A stretch of 32,731 nucleotides of DNA from an uncultured Bacteroidota bacterium (GTDB lineage Bacteria; Bacteroidota; Bacteroidia; Flavobacteriales; Flavobacteriaceae): assembly GCA_903839195.1 (NCBI GenBank), contig CAIMBK010000102.1:1-32731 (forward strand), written 5' to 3'. The first letter of the stretch is position 1. Each line of letters opens with the position of its first letter. Shown in pieces: positions 7,992 through 16,120 of the stretch. A program made the translations under genes and the position numbers. The notes under the pieces were generated by a model. That model was not told the DNA's origin. It did no database searches and saw nothing but the letters and a program-made list of their open reading frames with translations.

Positions 7992-8449
7992 GATTTTGCC
8001 GCTTTTTTTATCGCTTCGAGGGCTTTTGTAATATGTTTTGTAGCCATAACGCTATCAAAAATCATTGTAATAATTCCTTCTTTGTCAGCAACATACGTAA
8101 CTCTTCCGGGTAATAATCCTAAAAAAGAAGCAGGAACTCCAAAAAGTGTTCGTAATTTTTTATCGGAATCGGATAAAAGCACAAATGGCAATTTATATTG
8201 ACTGGTAAAATTTTGATGTGATGCAATACTATCCCCACTAATTCCGATAACTTCTGCGCCAAAGTCTTTGAAATCTTCATATTTGTCACGAAAACTGCAA
8301 GCTTGAGCCGTACATCCTGGTGTATTGTCTTTGGGATAAAAATAAAAAACCAATGGTTTTATGCCAATATAATTTGCGCTAATAAAATCATTTCCAAAAG
8401 TGTCTTTTGCTATGAAATTCGGTATTTTATCTCCAATTATTAATGCCAT
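7988..8449 (-). CDS. bcp: Thioredoxin-dependent peroxiredoxin (Bcp/PrxQ)
   Basis: A 153-aa cytosolic peroxidase of the AhpC/TSA superfamily that reduces hydroperoxides with thioredoxin. The motif DNTPGCTAQACSFRD gives the peroxidatic Cys46 and the resolving Cys51 five residues later, the PrxQ arrangement. The upstream FYFYPKD and the later ISGDS and KLPFVLLSD blocks are also typical. It overlaps manA by 4 bp and queD by one base (TAATG-type junction), so coupled expression is expected. Confidence 0.93.
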   Translation of the reverse strand: MALIIGDKIPNFIAKDTFGNDFISANYIGIKPLVFYFYPKDNTPGCTAQACSFRDKYEDFKDFGAEVIGISGDSIASHQNFTSQYKLPFVLLSDSDKKLRTLFGVPASFLGLLPGRVTYVADKEGIITMIFDSVMATKHITKALEAIKKAAKS

Positions 8450-8859
8450 TATTCCCCTTTATAGGTTACGAAATTGCGAGCAGTTTCATACAAAACTACT
8501 TCTAAATCAAATGATTGATTGATTTTTTTTCTTATTTTATTCCAAATAACCACCGCGATATTTTCGGCCGTTGGGTTTAAATTTTCAAATTCAGGAACAT
8601 CCAAATTTAAGTTTTTATGATCAAAATGATTTTCGATTTCTTCTTTAATAATATCCGAAAGTATTTTTACATCCATCACAAAACCCGTTTCGGGATCAAT
8701 ATCTCCTGTAACGCCAACAATCAACTCATAGTTATGTCCATGAAAATTCGGATTGTTACATTTTCCGAAAATCGCATCATTTTTTTCCATTGACCAATCT
8801 TTTCGATACAATCGGTGTGCGGCATTGAAATGGGCTTTTCTACTGATAGTTACTTTCAT
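8449..8859 (-). CDS. queD: 6-pyruvoyl-tetrahydropterin synthase / 6-carboxytetrahydropterin synthase (QueD family)
   Basis: A 136-aa T-fold enzyme acting on 7,8-dihydroneopterin triphosphate. In bacteria it usually makes 6-carboxytetrahydropterin for queuosine. Zinc ligands are His15 (AAHRL), His40 and His42 (HGHNY); catalytic Cys34 sits in GKCNNPN, six residues before the first of the pair; the terminal LYETARN holds the substrate-binding Glu. The CNNPNxHGHNY form is the spacing seen in eukaryotic pyruvoyl-tetrahydropterin synthases, so biopterin synthesis is an alternative. No other queuosine genes are nearby. It is second in the operon, 11 bases after idi. Confidence 0.88.
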   Translation of the reverse strand: MKVTISRKAHFNAAHRLYRKDWSMEKNDAIFGKCNNPNFHGHNYELIVGVTGDIDPETGFVMDVKILSDIIKEEIENHFDHKNLNLDVPEFENLNPTAENIAVVIWNKIRKKINQSFDLEVVLYETARNFVTYKGE

Positions 8860-8870
8860 ATATATGAAAT

Positions 8871-9398
8871 TTATATTTTATGGTCTTCTAAATAATGGTA
8901 AAATTCATCAAAAATAATCTTGAACCAAACCGTATATTTATCAGGATTATTAATCATGTCTAGTTTAATCGCTTCAATTTTCATCCATTTCCAACTTTCA
9001 ACTTCATCCAAATTGATAACGGGCTCCTCATTGTAATATCCAATCAAAACATGATCGAGTTCGTGCTCGGTCAAGCCATTATCAAACGGCGCTTTGTAAA
9101 TAAAATGGAACAATTCTTTTATATCTGTAACGAAACCCATTTCTTCAAACAATCTTCGGGTTCCGGCTTGAATATTAGTTTCTCCTTCCCTTTGATGGCT
9201 ACAACAAGTATTGGTCCACAATAAAGGCGAATGGTATTTATGATGCGCTCGTTGTTGCAGCATAATTTCATTATTGTTGTTGACTATAAAAACCGAAAAC
9301 GCACGGTGCAAAACGGCTTTTTCATGGGCTTCCATTTTGGGCATCGTCCCAATTTGGTCGTCGTTTTCATTAACTAATATTACTCTTTCTTCAATCAT
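8871..9398 (-). CDS. idi: Isopentenyl-diphosphate delta-isomerase, type I
   Basis: Interconverts isopentenyl and dimethylallyl diphosphate for isoprenoid, quinone and carotenoid synthesis. The protein is 175 aa from ATG 9398, the usual type I length. It has the catalytic WTNTCCSH motif (Cys65/66), the Nudix-like GTRRLFEEMGF (79-89) and HELDHVLIG with the metal-binding Glu. A TTG seven codons upstream (9417-9419) is open, but it overlaps a perfect TATTTTTG promoter box, so ATG 9398 is chosen. It is the first gene of the idi-queD-bcp-manA operon. Confidence 0.93.
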   Translation of the reverse strand: MIEERVILVNENDDQIGTMPKMEAHEKAVLHRAFSVFIVNNNNEIMLQQRAHHKYHSPLLWTNTCCSHQREGETNIQAGTRRLFEEMGFVTDIKELFHFIYKAPFDNGLTEHELDHVLIGYYNEEPVINLDEVESWKWMKIEAIKLDMINNPDKYTVWFKIIFDEFYHYLEDHKI

Positions 9399-9416
9399 TG
9401 GATAAAAATGGTTTGT

Positions 9417-9424
9417 CAAAAATA
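9417..9424 (-). promoter_or_regulatory. -7 box TATTTTTG of the idi operon
   Basis: Perfect TAnnTTTG on the minus strand, 18 bases before the ATG at 9398. The -33 region is not clear. Confidence 0.5.
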
Positions 9425-9496
9425 CAAAAAAAGTAGTGGTAGTCGTTCTGAAATTGATTGGGATTCAAAGTTTAACGACTGTTTATTCATTTATAT

Positions 9497-9530
9497 AAAA
9501 AACTGCAACTAATTATTCAATCAGTTGCAG
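9497..9530 (-). terminator. Rho-independent terminator of gapN
   Basis: Read on the minus strand, CTGCAACT (complement of 9523-9530) pairs with AGTTGCAG (complement of 9503-9510) across a 12-base loop. A six-T tract (complement of 9497-9502) follows. It sits 22 bases past the gapN stop. Confidence 0.9.
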
Positions 9531-9552
9531 CGAATTCAATTTTTAAAGTGAT

Positions 9553-11133
9553 TTATAGAATATAATCGGTATTAATAAAATTAGATTCTTTACTATTCAA
9601 TAATTTTTGTAAAATTTCATTGTTATATTCATTGTCTTTTGAGGCTACAAAAGTTCGAATGGAAAAGGAACGAAGTGCATCATGAATACTTAATGTTCCA
9701 ACTGCAGAATCTTTTCGACCAGTGAATGGATATACATCGGGACCACGTTGACAAGAACTATTAAGATTCACGCGGGTAACCAAATTCACTAAAGTATCAA
9801 TAAGCGGCGCAATTGTTTTAATGTCTTTTCCAAACAAACTCACCTGTTGTCCATAATTGGATTCGGCCATATCATTCAATGGTTCTTGTATGTCTTTAAA
9901 AGTGATTATTGGAACTACAGGGCCAAATTGTTCTTCATGATATACCCTCATTTGCTTATTTATTGGATATAAAATAGCTGGAAAAATATAATTTTCGGAA
10001 TGTTGTCCTCCTTTAGCATTGATTACTTTAGCTCCTTTACTTGTTGCATCATCAATTAATTCTTGAATATAAGCCGGTTTTTCTTTTTCAGGTAAGGGGG
10101 TTAAAAAAACCGATTTATCCCATGGATTTCCAAAATTTAGCGCATCCACTTTCTCAGCAAATCTTCGGTTAAACTCTCCTACAATTGATTCATGAACGTA
10201 TAAAATTTTCAATGCCGTACAACGTTGCCCATTGAAAGACAAACTTCCTGTAACGCATTCCTGAATGGCTAAATCCAAATCGGCATCAGCCAAAACAATC
10301 GCAGGATTTTTAGCTTCAAGACCTAAAACTAATCTTAATCTATTTTTATTTGGATGTTGATCTTGCAAAGCAATTGCTGACTTACTATTTCCAATTAATG
10401 CTAAAATGGTAACTTTTCCTGAAGCCATAATTGGTGAAGCCACGTCACGACCACGACCGTAAACAATATTAATAACCCCTTTTGGGAAGCTACTTCTGAA
10501 GGCTTCTAAGAGTGGTGAAATTAATAATACACCGTGTTTTGCAGGTTTAAAAATTACCGTATTTCCCATAATAATTGCGGGAATAAGGAGTGAAAAAGTT
10601 TCGTTTAATGGGTAATTATAAGGCCCAAGACACAAAACAACTCCAAGAGGTCCGCGGCGAACCATTGCATTAATACCTTGGCTTTTGGTAAAACGGGCAC
10701 AATTTCTATCTAATTTTTTATAATCTTCAATTGTGTCAACGATATATTCGACGGTACGATCAAATTCTTTTTCAGAATCGCCCAAAGATTTTCCGATTTC
10801 CCACATCAAAAATTTAACAACCTCATTTCGAGTAGCTTTCATTTGATTTACGAAGTTCTCCATGCATTTGATTCGGTCAGCCACTTTCATGGTTGGCCAC
10901 AATCCTTGACCGTTGTCATATGCATTTGCGGCAGCCGTAACCACTTCAATGGCCTCTGCTTCCCCCATTGTAGGAATGGAACCTAATAAAGTAGGTTCAT
11001 AATTTTCGATAGATGAAATTGTTGAGAAAACATTGGTAGTTGGGCCCTTCCAATCTTTTAATTCACCATCCACTAAATAGGTGTTTTGCAATAATGGGGC
11101 TGTAATCTTAAATTCTTCAGGTATAAAACTCAT
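9553..11133 (-). CDS. gapN: NADP-dependent non-phosphorylating glyceraldehyde-3-phosphate dehydrogenase
   Basis: A 526-aa ALDH-superfamily enzyme, predicted to oxidise glyceraldehyde-3-phosphate directly to 3-phosphoglycerate with NADP, making NADPH while skipping one ATP-forming step. Visible sites: PYNYP (171-175, oxyanion Asn173), FKPAKH (195-200, cofactor Lys), catalytic Glu273 in GLEAKNP and catalytic Cys305 in GQRCTALK. The C-terminal block [17 protein letters not shown] and [11 protein letters not shown] is the GapN-type signature rather than a generic ALDH one. The length is slightly above the ~480-500 aa of many members because of an N-terminal extension. It is flanked by its own promoter box and terminator, so probably monocistronic. 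Confidence 0.88.
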   Translation of the reverse strand: MSFIPEEFKITAPLLQNTYLVDGELKDWKGPTTNVFSTISSIENYEPTLLGSIPTMGEAEAIEVVTAAANAYDNGQGLWPTMKVADRIKCMENFVNQMKATRNEVVKFLMWEIGKSLGDSEKEFDRTVEYIVDTIEDYKKLDRNCARFTKSQGINAMVRRGPLGVVLCLGPYNYPLNETFSLLIPAIIMGNTVIFKPAKHGVLLISPLLEAFRSSFPKGVINIVYGRGRDVASPIMASGKVTILALIGNSKSAIALQDQHPNKNRLRLVLGLEAKNPAIVLADADLDLAIQECVTGSLSFNGQRCTALKILYVHESIVGEFNRRFAEKVDALNFGNPWDKSVFLTPLPEKEKPAYIQELIDDATSKGAKVINAKGGQHSENYIFPAILYPINKQMRVYHEEQFGPVVPIITFKDIQEPLNDMAESNYGQQVSLFGKDIKTIAPLIDTLVNLVTRVNLNSSCQRGPDVYPFTGRKDSAVGTLSIHDALRSFSIRTFVASKDNEYNNEILQKLLNSKESNFINTDYIL

Positions 11134-11148
11134 ACGTTAATTTTTTTT

Positions 11149-11156
11149 CAAATTTA
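11149..11156 (-). promoter_or_regulatory. -7 box TAAATTTG of gapN
   Basis: Perfect TAnnTTTG on the minus strand, 15 bases before the gapN ATG. A TATTATTTG lies just upstream. No clear -33 is seen. The rest of the 200-base gap to 11333 is A+T-rich and holds no gene I can support. Confidence 0.5.
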
Positions 11157-11333
11157 CAAATAATACTTGTTGTAAAATGCTAATAATAAATAAATAAGAC
11201 ATGAAATAATCGAATTATCATTATCATAATTATATTAAAATAAGCACGAAAAAAATGTATTATTAAAAGTAAAATGGCGTTTTTGAAGGAAATTATTTTA
11301 AATAAAACGTTTTCGTTTTGAATAATTAGTTTC

Positions 11334-12896
11334 TTAATAATGCAAGGATTCGAAAATCTTAATTGAGCATTTTTCACCATCAATAGCTGCTGAAATAATT
11401 CCGCCAGCATATCCAGCACCTTCTCCACACGGATAAAGTCCTTTAATTTGAACGTGTTCTAGCGTTTCTGGATGTCGTGGAATTCGAACTGGCGAAGAAG
11501 TTCGGCTTTCTGGCGCATGCAAAATAGCTTCATTAGTTAAATAGCCTTTCATCGATTTTCCAAATTCAGAAAAACCTTCTCGCAAGATTTGAGTAAGAAA
11601 ACCAGGAAAAACTTGTCCCATTTCAACCGAAGTAGTTCCGGGAACATAGGATGTTTTTGGAATATCGGCGGACTCTTTGCTTTGAACAAAATCAATCATC
11701 CGTTGAGCCGGTACTTTTTGTGATTGACCGGCCAAATTCCAAGCTTTTTGCTCGATTGCTTTTTGAAATTCCATTCCAGCCAGTGCGCCAAATTTGGCAT
11801 AAGGCTGAAAATCTTCTATTTTTAATTCGATGACAATCCCCGAATTCGCTGTTGCTTGATCCCTTTTTGAAGGCGACCAACCGTTGGTTACAACTTCGCC
11901 CGGACTTGTGGCGCAAGGAGCGATAACCCCGCCTGGGCACATACAAAAAGAATACATTCCGCGACCACCCACTTGTTTAACAATTGAATAAGGAGCTGGA
12001 GGCAAATGTTCGCCACGATAATCGCAACTGTATTGAATTTTATCAATTAATTCTTGGGGATGTTCTGCGCGAACGCCCAAAGCAAAGGGTTTTGCTTCGA
12101 TAAAAATTTGTTTTCTTTGTAATAATTCAAAAATATCTCGAGCCGAATGACCCGTAGCGAGAATTACATTTTTAGCCAAAATGGAAGTGCCGTCTTGAAT
12201 GACAACGCCTTGAATTTCTTGGTTTTTAATACTAAAATCGGTCACGCGGGTTTCAAAAAGAACTATGCCACCACATTCGATTATTTTCTCGCGAATATCC
12301 TGAATAATTTGAGGTAATTTATTGGTTCCAATGTGTGGATGAGCGTCAACTAATATGTCTGGTGAAGCACCAAAACCGACTAATAATTGTAAAATTCTAT
12401 CGACATCACCGCGTTTTTTGGAACGCGTATATAATTTACCGTCCGAATAAGTTCCGGCGCCACCTTCTCCGAAACAGTAATTGCTATCTTCGTTAACAAT
12501 ATGATCCACATTGATGGCTTTTAGGTCTCTTCGTCTGCCACGAACGTCTTTTCCTCGTTCGATTACGATGGGTTTTAATCCTAATTCGATGAGTTGTAAA
12601 GCGGCAAATAATCCTGCGGGACCAGCGCCCACAATGATAACTTCTTGTTTATTGGAAACGTTTTTGTAATCGGGAAGTTCTATTTTGGAATTGGGAATTA
12701 TTTCGCCTGTAAAAAAAACTGCTACTTTTAGATTGAATTTGATGGCTTTTTGGCGGGCGTCGATGGAACGTTTTTGGATACTGATTTTTTGGATGTCTTT
12801 TGAAGCGACTTTACACAACTTGGCTACGTGTTCATTTAGTAATGATTCGTTTGCGGCAATTTCTGGTGAAACTTGAAGTTGAAGGTCTTTTGGCAT
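11334..12896 (-). CDS. FAD-dependent oxidoreductase (COG2509-type)
   Basis: A 520-aa soluble flavoprotein of the uncharacterised FAD-dependent dehydrogenase group. An N-terminal ~80-residue domain (VAKLCKVASKDIQKISIQKRSIDARQ pattern) precedes the dinucleotide-binding loop VGAGPAGLFAAL (GAGPAG at 90-95) and ERGKDVRGRRRD. Further blocks are CFGEGGAGTYSDGKLYTR, LATGHSARDIF, CMCPGG and, near the end, YPCGEGAGYAGGI, which closes the FAD site. The reaction is not known for the family. Start ATG 12896 is supported by the conserved N-terminal domain. No operon partner is obvious; gapN is 200 bases downstream. Confidence 0.85.
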   Translation of the reverse strand: MPKDLQLQVSPEIAANESLLNEHVAKLCKVASKDIQKISIQKRSIDARQKAIKFNLKVAVFFTGEIIPNSKIELPDYKNVSNKQEVIIVGAGPAGLFAALQLIELGLKPIVIERGKDVRGRRRDLKAINVDHIVNEDSNYCFGEGGAGTYSDGKLYTRSKKRGDVDRILQLLVGFGASPDILVDAHPHIGTNKLPQIIQDIREKIIECGGIVLFETRVTDFSIKNQEIQGVVIQDGTSILAKNVILATGHSARDIFELLQRKQIFIEAKPFALGVRAEHPQELIDKIQYSCDYRGEHLPPAPYSIVKQVGGRGMYSFCMCPGGVIAPCATSPGEVVTNGWSPSKRDQATANSGIVIELKIEDFQPYAKFGALAGMEFQKAIEQKAWNLAGQSQKVPAQRMIDFVQSKESADIPKTSYVPGTTSVEMGQVFPGFLTQILREGFSEFGKSMKGYLTNEAILHAPESRTSSPVRIPRHPETLEHVQIKGLYPCGEGAGYAGGIISAAIDGEKCSIKIFESLHY

Positions 12897-12958
12897 TTGA
12901 CAAAGGTAGAAAATTGATATGAATTTGGAAACTATCGTTATTGTTGACTGAAAACTGC

Positions 12959-13098
12959 AACAGGGATTGCAATGGAAAGCCCGGAGTTGAAAAAACTTAT
13001 TTTTTCTTAATGAAAAAGAGCGACCAACGGAAGCTCCTTTTTTGTTTTAGAAAAATTGTTTTTTTGACGAGGACTTGGAGTGAAAAGCCCGTTCGTTT
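12959..13098. ncRNA. structured intergenic element, possible Flavobacteria-type RNA or repeat
   Basis: A gene-free stretch with near-identical ends: GGAAAGCCCGG at 12974-12984 and GAAAAGCCCG at 13082-13091. Inside are a GAGC/GCTC hairpin (13018-13021 with 13033-13036), a CTCC/GGAG pair (13034-13037 with 13077-13080) and runs of T. The wording resembles an element I know from other flavobacterial intergenic regions, possibly the Flavo-1 RNA motif, but I could not test this. The strand is uncertain. Confidence 0.35.
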
Positions 13099-13139
13099 GC
13101 CAAAAAAATATTGATTACGATTTATTTACTTAGAGTTTG

Positions 13140-13147
13140 TAACTTTG
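13140..13147 (+). promoter_or_regulatory. -7 box TAACTTTG for the 77-aa gene
   Basis: Perfect TAnnTTTG, 19 bases before the ATG at 13167. The nearest upstream TTG (13111-13113) is 26 bases away, longer than usual. Confidence 0.5.
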
Positions 13148-13166
13148 GAATTCCAAAAAACTAAGA

Positions 13167-13400
13167 ATGTCTAGAGAAATTAAATTGATTTGGGATTTTC
13201 GTGGACCCGCAGCGGCAAAAATAGCCGAGCATCATGAAATTCATCTGAAAGAATACATCGAAATCGAAGCTATTTCATTGAATATCACGGGTTTTGAAGT
13301 GATAAACGAAATGTACGCCATTGCTTTTATGGTCGTAACGGACGCGACTATGATTGCTGTTCGTGATGCTTTAAAACCGCATCGAGGCGAGGTGTTTTAG
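13167..13400 (+). CDS. Conserved small protein of unknown function
   Basis: A 77-aa soluble protein with no cysteine, signal or membrane segment. It begins REIKLIWDFRGPAAAKIAEHH and ends DALKPHRGEVF, an alternating beta/alpha pattern suggesting a small compact domain. I do not recognise a named family, but the composition and the promoter box in front look like those of a real gene. Three histidines in IAEHHEIHL could bind metal, though that is speculation. The stop is followed at once by repeat sequence shared with the region before recQ. Confidence 0.7.
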   Translation: MSREIKLIWDFRGPAAAKIAEHHEIHLKEYIEIEAISLNITGFEVINEMYAIAFMVVTDATMIAVRDALKPHRGEVF

Positions 13401-13404
13401 TCAA

Positions 13405-13843
13405 AAGTCGAATGTCTTAATGTCGAAAGGCGTTAAGAAAAAAAATCTATTTTCCACTTTATTATTTTAATAAATTCTAATTCCATTTAAAATAAGTGGA
13501 ATTAGGAAAAATATTAATATCATAATAGGCACCCAAATCGTTAATGGAATTATCGTCCATAACCATTTTTTTTTTTTCATATCGCTATTCCAAACGAAAA
13601 TGAATCCTACAATGAAAAAAATCCAACTGAAGAAAAACCCGAAAGGCACCGAGGAAATAATTGTTGCAAAAAGCATAATAATCTTACTCGCTGTTCTTTG
13701 TCCACTATCAGATTTAGAAATTATTTTCAACAAAATTATAATAGTTTAACATTTAATGTCTTAATGTCGAAAGGGATGAATGTTAAAAAACTTGTATCTA
13801 CTTATGGCCATTCGACTTTATGACTTTATGACTTTCGACTTAA
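13405..13843. repeat. repeat bracket around the small membrane gene
   Basis: A perfect 20-bp direct repeat AATGTCTTAATGTCGAAAGG occurs at 13411-13430 and 13755-13774. AAGTCGAATG at 13405-13414 returns inverted at 13809-13818. The right side then has GACTTTAT twice (13814-13829), GACTTTC and GACTTAA, running into the recQ stop codon (13840-13842). Confidence 0.75.
13467..13733 (-). CDS. Small membrane protein, unknown
   Basis: Up to 88 aa with two or three hydrophobic segments (about 18-48 and 60-84) separated by a Lys-rich turn, DMKKKKW. I recognise no family. The only long start is TTG at 13733, which overlaps a TAATTTTG box (complement of 13731-13738). An internal ATG at 13676 would give 69 aa that still holds both main membrane segments. 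The gene lies between two copies of an intergenic repeat, and it may be a recent or transposed passenger. It might also not be expressed. Confidence 0.5.
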   Translation of the reverse strand: MLKIISKSDSGQRTASKIIMLFATIISSVPFGFFFSWIFFIVGFIFVWNSDMKKKKWLWTIIPLTIWVPIMILIFFLIPLILNGIRIY

Positions 13844-16035
13844 TTCGCAACCTCGCTAATGAATTTTATACGCATAAATCGAAGTTCGTCTAGGTCGTAT
13901 TCGCCATCAAATTCATTAAGCGCTTCTTCGATATTATCGGAATTGGATTCCATGAAATAATCATAAATTTCTTCTTGTTGTTCATCGTCGAGCATTTCGT
14001 CAATCCAATATTTGATGTTTAATTTGGTTCCAGAATAGACAATTTGTTCCAATTCTTTAATTAGTGCGTCCATGGTTAAACCTTTTGCGGAAGCGATATC
14101 TTCTAGCGATAATTTTCGATCGACATTTTGAATGATGTACAATTTATTGATTGAATTTACGCCAGTAGATTTGACAACCAAATCATCGGGACGAACGATA
14201 TCATTATCATCAACATAACGGCTGATGAGTTCAATAAATTCTGAGCCATATTTTTTGGCTTTTCCTTCTCCAACGCCATGAACGTTACTCATTTCATCGA
14301 TAGAAATCGGGTATTTCAGAGCCATATCTTCGAGGGACGGATCTTGAAAAACTACGAATGGGGGTACGCCTAGTTTTTTGGCTACTTTTTTACGTAAATC
14401 GCGCAACATGGTCATTAAAACTTCGTCAGCGGCACCAGTTGCTTTTGCAGCGGTTACAATGGCTTCGTCTTCGGTTTCATTATATTCGTGATCTTCCGAC
14501 ATCATAAATGAAGTTGGATTTTTAATAAAATCGAGTCCTTTGTCGGTAACTTTTAGAATTCCGTAAGTTTCAATGTCTTTAGAAAGATAGCCTTCTACTA
14601 ATACTTGACGAATTAACGCCATCCAGTAGCGTTCTTCAAAATCGATGCCTGAGCCAAAAAGACTTTGCGAATCGGTTTTGTGTGCTTTGATTACCGCGTT
14701 TATTTTTCCGATTAGGGTATAAATAATTTCTTTTGATTTGTACAAATGTTTGGTATCGCGAACCACTTTTAGGAGTTTCACCACTTGATTCATGGCTTCT
14801 ACTTTGGTTTTTGGATTTCGAACATTGTCATCCATATCGGCGCCATCACCAGTTTCGCTGTCAAATTCTTCGCCAAAATAGTGCAATAAGAATTTTCTTC
14901 TTGAAATGGATGTTTCGGCATAAGCAACCACTTCTTGAAGAAGTGCAAATCCAATTTCTTGTTCGGCAATTGGTTTTCCGGACATGAATTTTTCAAGTTT
15001 TTCGACATCTTTATAGGAATAATAAGCCATACAATGTCCCTCGCCACCATCGCGTCCGCCACGTCCCGTTTCTTGATAATAACTTTCTAATGATTTCGGA
15101 ATATCATGATGAATTACAAAACGAACATCTGGCTTGTCAATTCCCATACCAAAGGCTATAGTGGCAACCACTACATCCACATCTTCCATAAGAAACATGT
15201 CTTGGTGTTTGGCTCTTGTTTTGGCATCAAGACCAGCGTGATACGGAACGGCACTTACGCCATTTACTTGTAGAACTTGAGCAATGGCTTCCACTTTTTT
15301 ACGGCTTAAGCAATAAATAATTCCTGATTTTCCTTTATGTTGTTTGATAAAACGAATAATATCCGATTCAATATTTTTGGTTTTTGTTCGAACTTCGTAA
15401 TACAGATTCGGTCGGTTAAATGAAGCTTTGAACGTTTTGGCATTTGGAATGTCTAGATTTTTCAAGATATCTTCCTGCACTTTTGGAGTGGCAGTTGCCG
15501 TTAAACCAATAATTGGAACGTCGCCCAATTGTTTGATAATGCTTCGTAAGTTTCTGTATTCTGGTCGAAAATCATGTCCCCATTCCGATATACAATGCGC
15601 TTCGTCAATAGCAACAAATGAAATTTTTACATTTTTAAGAAACGAAACATATTCTTCTTTGGTTAATGATTCTGGGGCAACATATAATAATTTGGTCAAA
15701 CCAGATGTAATATCTTTTTTGACTTGGTTAATTTCTGTTTTATTTAATGAGGAATTTAATACATGCGCAATTCCATTTTCAGACGACAAACTTCGAATTG
15801 CGTCCACTTGATTTTTCATTAAGGCAATTAATGGCGAAACAACAATTGCGGTTCCTTCTTGAATTAATGCAGGCAATTGGTAACAAAGTGATTTTCCGCC
15901 ACCAGTGGGCATAATTACAAAAGTGCTATTGCCTGTAATGATACTTTTGATGACTTGTTCTTGCAATCCTTTGAATTGGCTAAAACCAAAATATTTTTTT
16001 AATTCCTTATGGATATCAATTTCGTGTAAATTCAT
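13840..16035 (-). CDS. recQ: ATP-dependent DNA helicase RecQ (zinc cysteines absent)
   Basis: A 731-aa 3'-5' superfamily 2 helicase for recombination and fork repair. Visible motifs: Walker A TGGGKS (44-49), DEAH (144-147) with the aromatic-rich loop CISEWGHDFRPEY, TATATP (180-184), the motif V AFGMGIDKPDVR and the motif VI QETGRGGRDG. The zinc-binding region normally carries CRR...CxxCxxC after LLxYFGE; here it reads SRRKFLLHYFGEEF with no cysteine through residue ~407. RQC winged-helix and HRDC domains follow (HRDC around VPPFVVFQDPSLEDMALKYP, HGVGEGKAKKYG), then a ~110-aa tail with an HTH_40-like segment and an acidic end. ATG 16035 starts right at the conserved N-terminus. It diverges from kdsD. 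Confidence 0.96.
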   Translation of the reverse strand: MNLHEIDIHKELKKYFGFSQFKGLQEQVIKSIITGNSTFVIMPTGGGKSLCYQLPALIQEGTAIVVSPLIALMKNQVDAIRSLSSENGIAHVLNSSLNKTEINQVKKDITSGLTKLLYVAPESLTKEEYVSFLKNVKISFVAIDEAHCISEWGHDFRPEYRNLRSIIKQLGDVPIIGLTATATPKVQEDILKNLDIPNAKTFKASFNRPNLYYEVRTKTKNIESDIIRFIKQHKGKSGIIYCLSRKKVEAIAQVLQVNGVSAVPYHAGLDAKTRAKHQDMFLMEDVDVVVATIAFGMGIDKPDVRFVIHHDIPKSLESYYQETGRGGRDGGEGHCMAYYSYKDVEKLEKFMSGKPIAEQEIGFALLQEVVAYAETSISRRKFLLHYFGEEFDSETGDGADMDDNVRNPKTKVEAMNQVVKLLKVVRDTKHLYKSKEIIYTLIGKINAVIKAHKTDSQSLFGSGIDFEERYWMALIRQVLVEGYLSKDIETYGILKVTDKGLDFIKNPTSFMMSEDHEYNETEDEAIVTAAKATGAADEVLMTMLRDLRKKVAKKLGVPPFVVFQDPSLEDMALKYPISIDEMSNVHGVGEGKAKKYGSEFIELISRYVDDNDIVRPDDLVVKSTGVNSINKLYIIQNVDRKLSLEDIASAKGLTMDALIKELEQIVYSGTKLNIKYWIDEMLDDEQQEEIYDYFMESNSDNIEEALNEFDGEYDLDELRFMRIKFISEVAN

Positions 16036-16072
16036 CCTTAGTTAATAGTATTTTATATAAATTTGTGGCTTA

Positions 16073-16103
16073 TAAAGATACAACTTTATATAATAAATAC
16101 AAA
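16073..16103 (-). promoter_or_regulatory. recQ promoter TTTG-N19-TATCTTTA
   Basis: On the minus strand, TTTG (16100-16103) lies 19 bases before TATCTTTA (16073-16080), one mismatch from TAnnTTTG, and 37 bases ahead of the recQ ATG. The 85-base gap must also hold the kdsD promoter. A TTTG at 16062-16065 is a possible -33, but no good plus-strand -7 is seen. Confidence 0.5.
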
Positions 16104-16120
16104 TTTATACTTTAACTGTT

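Noticed and set aside
11304..11319. AAAACG-TTTT-CGTTTT hairpin as a terminator of the FAD oxidoreductase gene
   Set aside because: The stem is only 6 bp and mostly A-T, too weak to call in DNA this A+T-rich.
11692..11946. 84-aa minus frame inside the FAD oxidoreductase gene
   Set aside because: Out of frame with a conserved coding sequence; Arg/Ser-rich composition typical of a shadow frame.
13467..13733. Membrane gene as an insertion sequence remnant
   Set aside because: No transposase-like residues and no terminal inverted repeats of IS length; kept only as a repeat-bracketed gene.
14733..15811. Several open frames overlapping recQ on both strands
   Set aside because: recQ is intact and conserved across the region; the other frames have no family resemblance.
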